Source: Endomychus coccineus (Eukaryota; Arthropoda; Insecta; Coleoptera; Endomychidae). Taken from it: a stretch of DNA of 64,000 nt. The stretch spans positions 140,760,346-140,824,345 of the forward strand of contig OY294067.1 in assembly GCA_958510875.1 (NCBI GenBank), read 5' to 3'. Positions 31,961 through 45,242 of this stretch are shown here, one piece after another. Position 1 is the first letter of the stretch. Every line of letters starts with the position of its first letter. The notes beneath the pieces were generated by a model. It was not told where the DNA came from. It made no database searches and was given only the letters and a program-made list of their open reading frames with translations. The translations under genes and the position numbers were made by a program.

Positions 31961-33677
31961 TGTAACGAAGCTTAAATTTTGAAAGATTATTTAATTTAGA
32001 TCAGGCAATAAATACGGATGTTACATGTAATTTCAGTTTGAACATTTCATTATTTCAATAGATATGAATGAATCCCGAATGTGTATTCCGTGATTGTCAC
32101 TTGTATAAATCTCCGTAATTACGAATGAGTATAATTATTCAAATAGATGAATCAAATTCATGCCCGTTCAAAATTGCATTTCATTCCGATAAAATATGTT
32201 GCAAAAACAGGGGTCTGGCCAGTTAAGACACCAAACTTTGAACAGCCTTATGTATAAAAAAGGCGAACAACCAAAAAACTCCGATAATACTTGCTTAGTC
32301 CGCCGGGAGAAACTACCAGAGCGTCTTGTGTGCGAATTTCAGATCTAAAAAGTAGCGTCACTTTTATACATTTTTCGGGACATAAGTAAAAAACCCTTGG
32401 CACGAATGGCACGAAATAAGGAATTGGTGGAGCAGACCTGTCCAGAACCTCGGAAAACATATAAAAGCCGTGACAGCCGTAAGGTAATTGATAGCAAATA
32501 AGTTTATATTTTTGGACATTACGATATATTGATGTATGATTATTATTGTGATTGGTAAACGTTTGTACGATACCTAAGTTCCGTAGTATTCAGTAATTTG
32601 AATTGGTGAATTTGAGTTTATACCGTCAGAGGTCAGATCGCGCACGAGTTGAATTCGCGCGTGAATTCCAATATTCAAGTAATTGTATGGTGTGTACAGA
32701 GTGTGTATGTTTGAACGACAGGGGCGTCTTCGATATATTTGTACACGCTGTGTCTATCCCGGAAGTATAAGTATATCATAGACGACCAAACCGCCAACGG
32801 CTTGTACACGCTGTGTCTATCCCGGAAGTATTAGTATATCATAGACGACCAAACCGCCAACGGCTTGTGCACGCTGTGTCTATCCCGGAAGTATAAGCTT
32901 TGGTGATTGTGTGATTGAGAATCGTAATAATTCCCTTAATACTATGAGAAGTTCTTGGCCGTGGGTATAGGAGTTATTGCAGATACGATAGTTCCCGGAA
33001 GTATAAGCCCTGATTGTCTAGATTCTGAATCTGCAAAGTGTATGAAATCTAATACTGTCATACAATTACCGAATTAATAACCGAATATATCGTAGTGTGA
33101 TTTGGACATTTCATTTATTAGTGCTGCTATCTGAAATTTACCGAATATCGCTCATTACGCTGGGACCTGTTTGATTCGTACTTCTCCGCAAATTGATCAT
33201 TCTGAATCATTCGTCAACCCATTCCGTACCGCTGAATTGAATCTAGTTACCGAACACATCTTAGAGTAGATATGTTGAAAGAGTTTACATTTACCTTTTG
33301 AGCTTCATTACATTTTCCGTCTGGGTGAAATCTTTGTAAATAATACCGTTCAATTGCATTTATATTGATTATTCTGAAAGTCTACTTGCTATATGTATTA
33401 CATATTTTATTATTTGAAATTCCCCGTTTTATTGAATTATTTCTGCTCCATCTTCAAGCGAGCTAAGTTATAACCAGGTATCAATTCTGCCCATATGACT
33501 CTGGTTATACTTCACTGTAGCTACCCTAGGGACAAGGCTATCTATAGATAGCAGAGTGACAAGCCTTGTGGTGAAGACCCTAGCGGAAGTCTTCGAAAAG
33601 GAGTAAACCTTTACAAAATCTGGCGCCCGAGGATTTGAAATAAGCACTTTACCGAAAAGTCGCAAGGTCACGTTATA
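31961..33677 (+). repeat. 3' LTR, 1717 bp
   Basis: Same ends as the 5' LTR, shorter by three deletions. Many single-base differences indicate substantial time since insertion or recombination between different copies. Confidence 0.9.
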
Positions 33678-34150
33678 GAGTTATAGTTGAATAATACGTT
33701 ACCTTTGTTAGGTTGAATTTTGAATAGACAAGGGGAAGGTGGTACTTCAAACGTATGAAATTTTGTCAAGTTTGAATTAGATTATTGTAAAGTTTCGAAA
33801 GATTGGAATCTATTTTGTCATTTACACAATTGTTCTTTTTAATTTGAATACATTCCAATATCAAACGTTTGTTTCAACATTTAAAATTTTTGTATTGTTG
33901 TAGTCGAATGTATGGTTAGTGTCTTCTACATGTTTATTGAGCGCAGTTGATGAATTTTTGGTATATTTGTGCCCATTCAATCTTTTTTCGAGGTATTGTG
34001 AAGATTGGCCAATGTATACCTTTTCGCAATCTTTGCAAGGGATGGAATAAACAGTATGTGTTATTTTTTTGAAAGGTACGCTCCTTTTTAACTTAGTGAA
34101 GAGACTTTTCTGATCCAAATAACTCGTATGACATATATGTAGGTCATAAG
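33678..34150 (-). mobile_element. PLE-1 3' fragment with GIY-YIG, right of the Gypsy insertion
   Basis: Continuation of the copy at 24309-24690. The endonuclease reads from DLHICHTSYLDQKSLFTKL through VYSIPCKDCEKVYIGQSS and NGHKYTKNSSTALNKHV. A short deletion follows NVET, giving a stop. The 5' part of the element is missing beyond 34150, where a (TA) stretch and PLE-3 follow. Confidence 0.87.
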
Positions 34151-34181
34151 GAAAGAATATATATATATACGTATATATATG

Positions 34182-34512
<331 letters not shown>

Positions 34513-34513
<1 letters not shown>

Positions 34514-34580
34514 ACTTAAGAGATATAGAATTAAATTTTCTGAATTATGAAGATAACATAGATAATTTAACATAGGATTA
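34513..34580 (-). mobile_element. SINE body fragment
   Basis: AACTTAAGAGATATAGAA to CATAGGATTA is the reverse complement of the body of the SINE at 15003-15195. The tRNA-like head is missing. Confidence 0.6.
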
Positions 34581-34595
34581 TATATATATATATAT

Positions 34596-34716
34596 ATATT
34601 CTTTTATTGATATTTTTGATAAAGACAATAAACATTGTCGAAACGTCAAGAAGAATTTTCATTTCATTTTATTTTCAGTATATATACGAACCAATATACC
34701 AAGAAAGCATACAAAT
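34596..34716 (+). mobile_element. PLE-1 terminal fragment, plus strand
   Basis: TTGATAAAGACAATAAAC with ATTGTCGAAACGTC to the CAGTATATATACGAACC block and CAAGAAAGCATAC, then a short (TA) stretch. Confidence 0.8.
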
Positions 34717-34733
34717 ATATATATATGCTCTGC

Positions 34734-34918
34734 TTCAGGTTTCCGCGGGCGTTATATGCTGTATTGGGTTGCCAGGAGATACTCCGCGTTGTCGTAGATT
34801 GGTTTCGATAGAAACCGTTGATATGACGACGTTTCGGCTCAATCTCATGTGCCATCTTCAGGTCTTCTCTTCAGAGCTGCTGCTCTGCTTCGAGTTAATT
34901 TGAAACACACCCAATACA
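34734..34918 (-). mobile_element. PLE-3 terminal region with hammerhead-like core at 34831-34862
   Basis: Reverse complement of the terminus at 34182-34348 with differences. The core on the minus strand is CTGAAGA, a GGC/GCC stem with a long loop, and GAAAC. It abuts the next (TA)n. Confidence 0.7.

Positions 34919-35002
<84 letters not shown>
34919..35002. repeat. (TA)n microsatellite
   Basis: About 41 units. Confidence 0.92.
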
Positions 35003-35005
<3 letters not shown>

Positions 35006-35034
35006 TCTTCTTAGGTTCTCGCGGACGTAATGTG

Positions 35035-35164
35035 TAGAACTGGATTCTCGGGTATTGATCCGCGTTGTGTGGTTTCGGTCCTCAAAAGGACCAATTTCAC
35101 GACGTTTCGGCAAAGTCGCATTTGCCATCTTCAGGTGATTCGACCGTAGAGTCTGGATTTTCCA

Positions 35165-35210
<46 letters not shown>

Positions 35211-35335
35211 GAACTGAATTCTCGGGTATTGATCCGCGTTGTGTGGTTTCGGTCCTCAAAAGGACCAATTTCACGACGTTTCGGCAAAGTTGCATTTGCC
35301 ATCTTCAGGTGATTCGACCGTAGAGTCTGGAATAT
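35035..35335 (-). mobile_element. Two same-direction copies of the palindrome-arm PLE terminus
   Basis: The copies at 35035-35154 and 35208-35331 are nearly identical to an arm of the 15205-15427 palindrome and are separated by (TA)n at 35168-35207. Each has a hammerhead-like core on the minus strand (35104-35134 and 35278-35308); the second has one loop change. Confidence 0.82.
35168..35207. repeat. (TA)n microsatellite
   Basis: About 19 units between two tandem PLE ends. Confidence 0.92.
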
Positions 35336-35344
35336 CTAGGCGAA

Positions 35345-35556
35345 AATTCTTTTTGACGTTTCGACAATGTTTATTGCCTTTATCAAAATGTGAATTAGTG
35401 TTTCCATGTAATTTAGAAAAGAATAGATGATTTCGATTAATGAAATGCGTCTGCAGCCGACTTGTGTTTTAAGATCCAATTAGAACTGCAGAAAACATTG
35501 GATCGGTTGTGTGTGAAAGAGTTATGTATGGCTAATTACAACTTGAAATGGATTGA
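35345..35556 (-). mobile_element. PLE-1 3' fragment, minus strand
   Basis: TTTTTGACGTTTCGACAATG to the TGGATTGAATC phrase, then an abrupt switch to a plus-strand copy. Confidence 0.82.
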
Positions 35557-35690
35557 ATCATGTCGAAACGTCAAAAAGAATTTTTATTACATTTTATTTC
35601 CAGTATATATACGAACCAATATACCAAGAAAGCATACAAATATTACAAATGGTTCAAGAATATCAATAAAAGAATAATTTCGCCCGGTGA
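35557..35690 (+). mobile_element. PLE-1 terminal fragment, plus strand
   Basis: ATGTCGAAACGTCAAAAAG to CAAGAATATCAATAAAAGAA, giving the fullest non-TA version of the PLE-1 terminus. It passes without (TA)n into unique sequence at about 35690. Confidence 0.82.
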
Positions 35691-36010
35691 AATAGGTTTT
35701 TTATTTTTCAAGAATACACTACTCTCAACATCAATATACATACATCATAAGAATCATGGCTTTTTATAAGAAAATTGAAGAAAATTATGGATTCTACACC
35801 GTCCATTTATTGAAAACGTTCTCAAAGATGATGAATACTTTCGCCAATCAGAAGGGAAAATAGGAAAATATACTTATTACGACTATAAAGTTTAAGAATA
35901 ATACCAAAATTTTCAAAAATCGATGATAATCACATCATTCTCAAAAGTGAGTACTTAGATAATGCTTATCTTCAATTCAAGGTATTGAAACCTCTTAATA
36001 TCTGACATTT
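35691..36010. other. Unassigned, possible PLE-related coding trace
   Basis: An ATG near 35757 opens a 34-codon frame (MAFYKKIEENYGFYTVHLLK...). Its position next to a PLE end suggests a PLE N-terminal fragment, but no diagnostic motif is present. Confidence 0.25.
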
Positions 36011-36612
<602 letters not shown>

Positions 36613-36871
36613 TTATGCTTTCTTGGTATTTTGGTTCGTATATATACTGAGAATGGAATAAAAATTTTTTTTGACGTTTCGACAATGTTTATTGTCTTTA
36701 TCAAAATTGTGAATTAGTGTTTCCATGTAATTTAGATTAATTAAATGCGTCTGCAGCCGACTTGTGTTTTAAGATCCAAATAAAACTGCAGAAAACATTG
36801 GATCGGTTGTGTGTGAAAAAGTAATGTATGGCTAATTACAATTGGAAATGGATTGAATTTAGTTAAACATA
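36613..36871 (-). mobile_element. PLE-1 3' fragment, minus strand
   Basis: Nearly identical to 21132-21390. It ends at ATTTAGTTAAACATAA where a plus-strand fragment is joined. Confidence 0.86.
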
Positions 36872-37066
36872 ACGCATTTCATTAATCGAAATCATCTATT
36901 CATTTCTAAATTACATGGAAACACTAATTCACATTTTGATAAAGGCAATAAACATTGTCGAAACGTCAAAAAGAATTTTTATTTCATTTTATTTTCAGTA
37001 TATATACGAACCAATATACCAAGAAAGCATACAAATATTACAAAAGGTTCAAGAATATCAATAAAA

Positions 37067-37067
<1 letters not shown>
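36872..37067 (+). mobile_element. PLE-1 terminal fragment, plus strand
   Basis: CGCATTTCATTAATCGAAAT to CAATAAAAGAATA, then (TA)n. Confidence 0.84.

Positions 37068-37157
<90 letters not shown>
37068..37157. repeat. (TA)n microsatellite
   Basis: About 45 units; the right side is unrelated sequence. Confidence 0.92.
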
Positions 37158-37158
<1 letters not shown>

Positions 37159-39719
37159 GCCACAAGAGGCATCTATAGTCTGAATCAAAGTTTATACAAA
37201 ATTTGCATATGGGTTTCCAGCTATTCAACTTTGAATTTATTTTCCTGATCCAAACTTTCTGACTTGAAAATTTTTCGCGGTTACTTTTTTCAAAATGGTC
37301 TAAAATCGGTCCATATCAACTAAATTGGTTGGATTTTGGTTCATAGGTGGGAGCTATCAATATCTTCAGTTTGAATTTTGTTTTGAGTCAAAATTTTGAT
37401 TTTTTGGACCGCAATTGCAGAATCACGTTTTCTACGAAAAAGCAATTGCAGCGCGCACCTTTTGCAAATATCAAAAAAATGAAAAACTCGTGATGAAGTG
37501 CACACAAAATACTATCAATGCATGTTAAGCATCAGTTGACACGACAAACTGTCATCTTATAATTGACAATCGAACCAACGTTACTTTTGCTCAAAAATCG
37601 CACTTAATGGGTCCTATATTAGGCCCCTTATATTCTATTAACTCCTTATTGGCGTCATTTCACTCTTTTTGATCTCTTACAGCTTTTTCTTTCATAAAAT
37701 GATCGAGTGAAACGAAGGGTTTTTCTAAACATGGAAAAAACACCAAAGTGGAGGCAGTGTGTCCAGACAATTTTAATGTCCATATTCGTGATCAACGCAC
37801 TCTAAAACTTCGAGATTGACCAAAATTAAGGAACGTAAAAATTTTTACCCAAAACGTGAAATAAAATTACAGAGGGACTGGACAATTGATTGCGAGGCCA
37901 GGACAAATGCAGTGAACATATCTTGTAAATTACATGTGCATGTATTTGACTAGTATTGTAACTCCACTCCTGGATAAATTTTTCATCATCATATTATGTT
38001 ATACAGTTGCAAAGATATGTCTTTTATTATGAACCTTATGATTTACAATGCTTTATCCAGAAACTGAGAAGGAATATACAGACTTGTTTGAAATGAATGA
38101 TGTATACTATTTCAGAGGGACAGAAATAGAAAATCTATGTACTTTATTTCAAATCCATCCTTCAAGGGAAATTAGGTAATCAGTGTGGTAATTCATATGT
38201 TTTAATAATTATAAAAATAGCTTGTCTTTGAACTTAGTCTGCACTACCAGTCGAATTATTGAAACGCAAAGATGATACGCCACTGTTATTTCTATTGGTT
38301 ACGTGCAGTGGCGTTATCTTGATCTTTAATAAAAATTGCTATTACCGTCTATAATACTGTATTTAAATGAAATAAGGTTCCTGCTCATCGCTGCTGGGAA
38401 GGTGAAGTCGAATATGCCGATTAACACCGATTATATCTAACAAACCATGGGGGAGCTAAATACAATCATAGGATAGAAAATTACTTAAACATTTTATGAG
38501 CTTTTGAAAATAATAAGCAAACATTTCAATATTCAACTGCGCAAGCTGTGTATAATAATTAAACCAGAAGAAATAGCATAATAACATTAATAGTTGGTCA
38601 TTACATTAATGAAGACTACCAACTCACAACTAGAATATGCATAATTATTACCAAAGATTCGAACATTTGAACAACGAAATGTGGAGTATATCATACCTAC
38701 TACACAATTGCAGCTTTTGGTGAATCAGATTTATTCTCGGTTCGAATGGAAAATCATCTATTATTTACTGAATAAATTAAGAAGCGTTCTAGACCGACGA
38801 TTTGAAACAAGTCTCTTACAAATGAATAAATGGGAAGACTCATTACTCCTTCATCTCAAATGATGCTATTGAGAGATTTAAATGGAATTTCCTTGAGGAC
38901 AATAACAAGTGGATATACCAATCCATATAAGCTATCTTCTGTGAAGCAGAAACGGCAACAGAAGACTGCATACAACTTTTGGAAATTCCTTTTCACCTGT
39001 TTCACTGTTGCGTTCGAAAAATTGAAATAAGGTGTCTAAGATTAACATTATTGGAGCAATATGAAATTCTAGGATGTGGTGAGTAGTATTGAAAGACAGA
39101 ATCATTTGAAAGATGGACCCCTCAGCCCTCCAGTTAGGTGGTACGAGCGAAAGAAAATTGAATTGTTCCAATTTTTTTAGAGAACATTTACATTGAAATT
39201 GACTCAGTACCGTAAAATATTACATTTTGGTCCAGAAAATACCCAAATTTTTCATTTTGATATCTCTAGTAGGTAGTGTCGAACATAAAAACTGTTGGTG
39301 GCAATTATATTTGATTGCTTCTTCTGGTTGCAGAAAATATATCAATTTTCACTACTCTCATATTTTTACTTCACAGTAGGTTATCACATAGCCATCATCA
39401 GAGTTAACTCTTTTAGTATGTCAATATATTATCTGTTCCTACAATCATACATTTGACTCGCAAAAGTGTCCAAACATATTTTGCCTACGGAAGTGAGGGA
39501 ATTCACATGGTCAATTGATCACAGTTCATTTATATTCATGTTGCATGTGGAGTGTGTTGAGATGACTGAATGACAATATCCTGAACAACAATTATTATGA
39601 TATTAAATTGATCCGCGCGTTATATTCACAGCCGTCATAACAGTCATTTTGAATCTAATTGGAGAGAGAGTTTTTAAGGAAAATAATAGCGGAATCGTGA
39701 TCAACGACCCCTTTACTAC
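37158..39719. other. Unassigned sequence
   Basis: No family recognised in any frame. Short open frames at 38681-39171 on both strands overlap each other and show no motif. No RNA gene seen. Confidence 0.4.
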
Positions 39720-40320
39720 CAAAAAAACCAATACAGTATATAAATTACATTGGTTAGACTGCGATGAGACTTATAAAGGAATCTCTAAGTGATATTTACA
39801 AAGAAGAATTTAAGTCATAAGTATAGTACTAGAAACAAAAAATTCCACCGGCCTTGCTAAACATTGTTTTGATTATAACCATCAATCCGATCACAAAAAT
39901 GCTAACTGAAGAAACCAATTATTATGAAAGATCCATCCTGGAGATTATTCACATAAAACGCTCTGTAAATCATAGAACAGACGTTCAATTATTAAGTAAA
40001 ATTTGTACTAATTAAAAAAAAATTGAAATTTTAATTAATTAAAACCCTTGGGAATTTCTACATGCGTCTTCATCATGTTGAAAGTATATTTTGAGTAGAA
40101 TTCTGAAATAATATTTCTGTTCGTGTCGGCGACATAGGCATTTTTAATTGCAATTGATTCTATGAGAACGCTTTGTCCTTGACACAATTAGTTTTAAGAA
40201 ATCCTGTTTTAGACGGTGATACATCCTCTGATTATGGTGGTGAGACCGGAACCTCGGTAAGACGGAAATAATAAGCATATGTGTTAGTGTGACCTATTTT
40301 TCGAAAATTTAAATGTTATT
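39720..40320 (+). pseudogene. PLE-2 GIY-YIG endonuclease remnant and 3' region
   Basis: Homologous to 57400-57850. Coding traces: VYKLHWLDCDETYKGISK, an interrupted stretch, then ILEIIHIKR. Several stops and indels occur. The 3' region at 40228-40252 keeps a degenerate hammerhead-like core: CTGATTA, a hairpin ending GACC and GGAAC instead of GAAAC. Confidence 0.7.
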
Positions 40321-40804
40321 TAGGAATAATGAAGACCTCAAATAAAAATGCTTATATCAAAAATCGATCTAAATGCTTCATATCTCCACAAAATAAAGAT
40401 TGTGAAAACACCCAGTTCAAAGAAATATAAATATACGAACTGTTCAGCTTACGCTCTTACATGTCACTTTTCTCATTCGAATCAAGTTTTGGGTCAGAAC
40501 TTCGAACGGGGCACATTTTAAGGCCCAAAATAAAAAATCATAGTTCGGAATGAAATATGCTCTATAAATATATTATCTCCTACAGGATCGGGTGATCCTT
40601 CCCACATACTTAGACGTTGAGTCTATGTATCTGATAAAATGAATGGTACATTATCCTCAACAAAGGTCAGTGTGTAGTTGCCTGACATTTTACGTCAAGA
40701 GGCAATAAACTTTGAAAAGGGTTTACTTCGATACCATGTACAATGTAAAGCCACATCCTGACCAAGTTAACCGTATCATTAACAAAACATTACGGATGTA
40801 GTAG
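40321..40804. other. Unassigned sequence
   Basis: Nothing recognised between the PLE-2 remnant and the LINE tail. Confidence 0.4.
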
Positions 40805-41960
40805 TGATGATAATAATAATAATGATGAAAAGTTTATTGAGGCACTACAAGAAAAATGTTTACATCAGTAGAAGGAATAAGAAATAGGAATCATGCATAA
40901 CATTTATAAATACAACTACGTATATGAGCATACGTTAGGAAAATCTTTTCTGAAGTATTCTGGTACAAAATGAAAACATTTGAATACGAGATATCCCTTT
41001 ATCACAAATAGAATGCATGTTAAAGAAAACAGTACACCAGTAATTGATATCACATCTAGTTCTGTAAATCTGATATCATTACTTTGTCGAGTATTCGCTT
41101 CATGAAGTTGATTTCTCACAGCGAAGTTATCTTTGTTTTCGTTTGCATGTTTACAATCTGCCCTATAACTTTGACCGTCTACAATGCGAACTGCCTTATT
41201 TGAATCATAAAAATATCATGACTTGAAGGGATATATCCCACGATGGTACATAACTAACTGATCCTAAACGGTACCAAAGATTGAAAAGTTATAACCAAAG
41301 CATCTTTCCTCACTATTCTTCTCAAGCTACTCAAAACATAAACTTTGGACGCCGCCAATGAAGCTTTCTTCGAATTAGCATATAAAAGACCTTTACTGAT
41401 GATAACGTCTAAAAATTTAGTAGAGGATACATCACCGTGATCAGTGAGTCTCAGTGTGAAATATCTTCTAATGGTTTTTGTCCCACTCAGACATAAATGA
41501 TTAGACAGGAAGCATTGATTAGCATTCAATTTGAGACTGGTTATGGACTAAACCAGTGAAAGTAAAGCTGATCTATGTCATGGTGAATCGTCATATCAGG
41601 TAATTCATATACATCAAAAATAGTAGTAGCCCCATCACGGGACCTTGTGGAACTTCTATGTTCATTGAAAAGAAGTCAGACTGACTATTTTCATATGAAA
41701 TCATTTGTTGTCTTTCAGGAAGATATGGCTTCTAAAATAAACAAGTTGATTTTGGAATTTATCTGTTTTTAATTTGTTGATTAAAATATTGACGTCTGCA
41801 TAATCCAATGCCTGTGAAACATCACAAATTGATACATCTCTATAATTACCATTTTCAAGAGACGAATCAGTTATTTGCAGTAGGTTATTGATTTATAGTA
41901 GTAGATTTACCCGCTCGGGAGCCAAATTGTGCAAGGCTCTTAAACCTTGCACAATTTGGC
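40805..41960 (-). pseudogene. LINE fragment D (CR1/Jockey-type reverse transcriptase)
   Basis: Read leftwards. Motif A-like DVSQALDYADVNILINKL (near 41800), a B-motif PQGPVMGLLLFLMYMN (near 41650), then the thumb-like KFLDVII and ASLAASKVYVLSSLRRIV (41254-41529). The 3' end at about 40810 has an ATT-type triplet tail on the minus strand. The catalytic YADD box is not readable, and several stops are present. ORF1 and the endonuclease are absent. Confidence 0.7.
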
Positions 41961-41994
41961 ATTACTCTCAAAATAGTACGAAAGTACTATTTTG
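41921..41994. repeat. Two adjacent perfect hairpins
   Basis: Hairpin 1: GCCAAATTGTGCAAGG (41921-41936) and its exact complement (41945-41960) with an 8-nt loop. Hairpin 2: CAAAATAGTAC (41969-41979), GAAA loop, GTACTATTTTG (41984-41994). They sit at the 5' truncation point of LINE D. Confidence 0.85.
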
Positions 41995-44906
41995 TAATAT
42001 ATTTTATAATTTTTTCTACTGCTGACGACCATTGTTATTGAGGTTGGCCTGTTTGGCAGTTGGAAGGACTATTGACACTGCATTTTTTTTAGTAGTGGTA
42101 AAACAATGGATAATTCAAGACTCAAGATTTCGATTTCGATCAAACAAATTTTGAATAAACTTGTTAAAGGGTATACTATAGTATCATTCAATATTTTTAA
42201 TATTTTGCAATCTCAATTATGCGTGTACATCCTAATGGCTAAATATAATTCAATATTCTCTAGAATAGTTTTAAAGGGCTTTAAAAGTTCCTTATTGTAT
42301 TCCAAATAAAATATTCGTACAGTTAACAATAAATATTAGCTTGAGATTTATTTTTTGGACTAACTTCTATCTGTATGGAGTGGAGCCGACTCAATTCATA
42401 ATCGGCCGGGTTAATTGAGCAAAACGAACAGAGTTACGATTGCTCTAGATGGAACAACTTCATCAGGGAATTGTTTCGGTAGCACCACCTGGCGGCTGTA
42501 TGTCCTAAACGATCGCCGTCCTTAATTTGAAACACGCAAGAACTTTGAATCAATGTGATCCGTTATGAATAATTGTTCAAGTGGGACATCTGTCTTCTGG
42601 TAGTTGACGTTTGGATCACTTATTGGTTGACGATTTTCGAATCAGTTCTTGTAATCCTTTGGCGGATATGGTCAAATAATGACTGCATCATCCTACTCGT
42701 TTCACTAATAGTCTTATTAGAAAAGCATATGATAGATGTGTTGTCACTGTTCGACCTAGAGCAACCTAAACTCTGTCTAATAGCTACTTACACGAAATAA
42801 TGTTTGATGAAATTGACTCTCAAACAGCCTCAACTTCTATTACATTGCAATAAAGTTGAAAATATTAGAAAGCCAAGAGGCAGATTTAATATTGTCAGTT
42901 ATTCTCACTTATTGTAAAATGAAAGCGAACCCTAGGAAAACTATTGAAAAGTCTTGATAAAAACTGAGCGTAACATTATACTAAAAAAATAATAAAAATA
43001 ATTGAGATCTCGAGCACAAACGTAGTTGCAGTTAATGGATTATATTATATATATAGTAAAGTAGCCGTGAAGTATGAATAAATTGCTATCTTAATAAATA
43101 GTAAGCATCAATCGACCTTTTTAAAAAAATAGGTATTCCACGACAAAGACATTAACTATATAGCTGTCATTATATAAGGAATATCTTGATTCTGTTTTTT
43201 GTTCTTATTCATAAAAAGTTCTTGGGAGTTATTGTCAATATAATTCGAAACTCGTTTTATTGCATATAAATATATCATTAGGTAGTAAAAAACATTCAAC
43301 CGCCACACGATTGTTTATCTTATAGAAATAGAGCTATGTTTTGATTTTTCAAATACATTTTTAGGAGTTGCTATATATTCTCTTATCAGATTTGCATCAA
43401 CTTAATTACTTTAATTAACAGAATTTTCGAAGGTGGGTGTCAGATCACTATAGGCTTCCAAATATGAAAAGTGACTATGTATATAATTTGCATATTTGTT
43501 GAAATCCAAATATGAGTAAGCTGTTTCTATCTAATTAATTTGTTGTAAACACATAACAGATCTATTGTAGATATAATAAAAACATTGATGGCCTCCATCC
43601 TAAAATGTATGGTTGTCATGTAATTTCATTTCAAATTGGTTTATAATGATAAAATTCAATTGGATATCTTTTTGAAAGGACTTCACGTCTATCTCAGATT
43701 ATTAATTTCCCAGTTTATCCATAGTACTTACGTTCCAGTATCAGCAACTACGTATGTTGGTCCCATAGCTCTCCGACCACTAACAGTTTGTAAAACGATT
43801 ATTCGAAATATGTTCGACAGGTCTCGAGCTTGAAAATTGAAGAGTGGCCAGTCTGAGCTTGTTCTGTATGCCTCCTTGGAATCAACAGTGGTAGCATAAA
43901 AAACTAGATTTGCGATGAGCACCAATCATGGGAATATCTACAGAGAAGGGAGAGATCGCGCAATTTTCTACTACGTTCTAGAGAGGACAATGAATTTGCA
44001 AGTGTATTTGTGTTGTATAATATTAATAATAATAATAATAACAATATATTTGCAGGTATAAATATTACAAACGTAATTCATATACATATCAAATAGCAAA
44101 TATACAACAGCAGAACTTAAATGTATCAGGTACATTTGCATGTGCTCATATAAGAAAATAATTCAATGATAGTAATACATTATAGATAATATATGATAAA
44201 AACTGAACAGTACAGAATGGAAAGTTACAATATTGTATAAAAGGTAATTTGAGGGCATTGAATACAATTTTCAAACTTCATGTATTCAATTAGTGTCATA
44301 ATATAATGTATATAAGTACATGAATTCTTGATAATACTGGGTAACATAGATTGTTCAAGGTACCACGATTTAACCAGCTAGCAACGGAATCAAAATAAAC
44401 AATTTATGAATGATATTATTTAGAATTGTGCTGGTGTAGTGAGATATTTTGTATATCAATATGGGAAAATATGTCATCTTTTGGAGTATTTATTATGTGA
44501 GTTTTGCAAAACTTTTGAATATAGTAGGGGATTAGCTTATTTCATATTGCCAGGTAATTTTTGAAAACTTTTGGTCACAAGAAATAATGGCTGCGTTGAC
44601 CAATTGTCTTTTGCATGCGTGAAACAGTTAGGCTATTTCAGTTTCTTATGTTATTTTCTTGTATTATGTTCTATTTTCAGTGTATATATATAAGCTGCCA
44701 AAATGAAGTAGCATAATTGTCTGTAGTCCATAAGGCCAGTTAGAGAGTATAGTTTTTCAGATGATACATTTTTGTGAAATATTTAGTTGTTCAAGGTATT
44801 TTTATATACCCTACCCCATACAATAATCTCATATCTTAGGTAGAATTCAATTGGGGCATTATAGAAAATATTTAGTTGTTCTCTATTTAATATTGGTTTA
44901 AGATAC
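41995..44906. other. Unassigned AT-rich sequence
   Basis: No gene recognised. Short frames at 42106-42309, 42573-42800 and 43636-43925 carry no motif. An ATA/AAT triplet run near 44021-44046 may be the tail of a minus-strand LINE whose body I cannot identify. Confidence 0.35.
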
Positions 44907-45042
44907 TGTGATGAATGTCAATCTTATGTCATAGATTTATTGATTTGTAATTGAAAATAGTGAAAAAGTTAAGGATCTGTCATAAATTTTGAGCTGAATT
45001 GGATTGGTGTGAATATTTTACGGGAAGAAACATTTTAAACGG
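44907..45042 (+). repeat. 136-bp repeat, copy 1 (LTR-like, BEL/Pao-associated)
   Basis: Starts TGTGATGAATGTCAATC and ends AAACGG. The same 136 bp, with about 12% differences, occurs at 49981-50116 just after a BEL/Pao coding end and a G-rich tract, so this is probably an isolated LTR or part of one. No target duplication is visible. Confidence 0.6.
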
Positions 45043-45242
45043 AATAGTGCCAAAAAGTATGTAGCTGAACTCGAAGGTCTGTGTAGTAGGATACCCCTAG
45101 ATAAAGATAGTATGATCTTGATTTTGGGGGTGTTGATGAATATACAGGATGAAGTTAATAAGCTAGATAATAAAATTTTTACAAACAAAGCTTCATTATC
45201 AAGCTGTGTTTGCGTTAAAAACGTGTTTTCTACCACAATATA

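Larger units (their letters stand above)
24691..33677 (+). mobile_element. Ty3/Gypsy LTR retrotransposon with both LTRs, inactive
   Basis: Complete outline: 5' LTR, primer-binding site, truncated gag, protease-RT-RNase H-integrase, purine tract, 3' LTR. It is inserted in a minus-strand PLE-1 copy. LTRs open with TGTAACG and close with CGTTATA. The element is dead: gag is deleted, pol has three stops and catalytic substitutions, and the LTRs differ by large deletions. An envelope-like ORF was not seen. Confidence 0.9.

Noticed and set aside
43636..43925. Overlapping plus and minus frames of 65 codons
   Set aside because: No motif or composition signal favours either strand.
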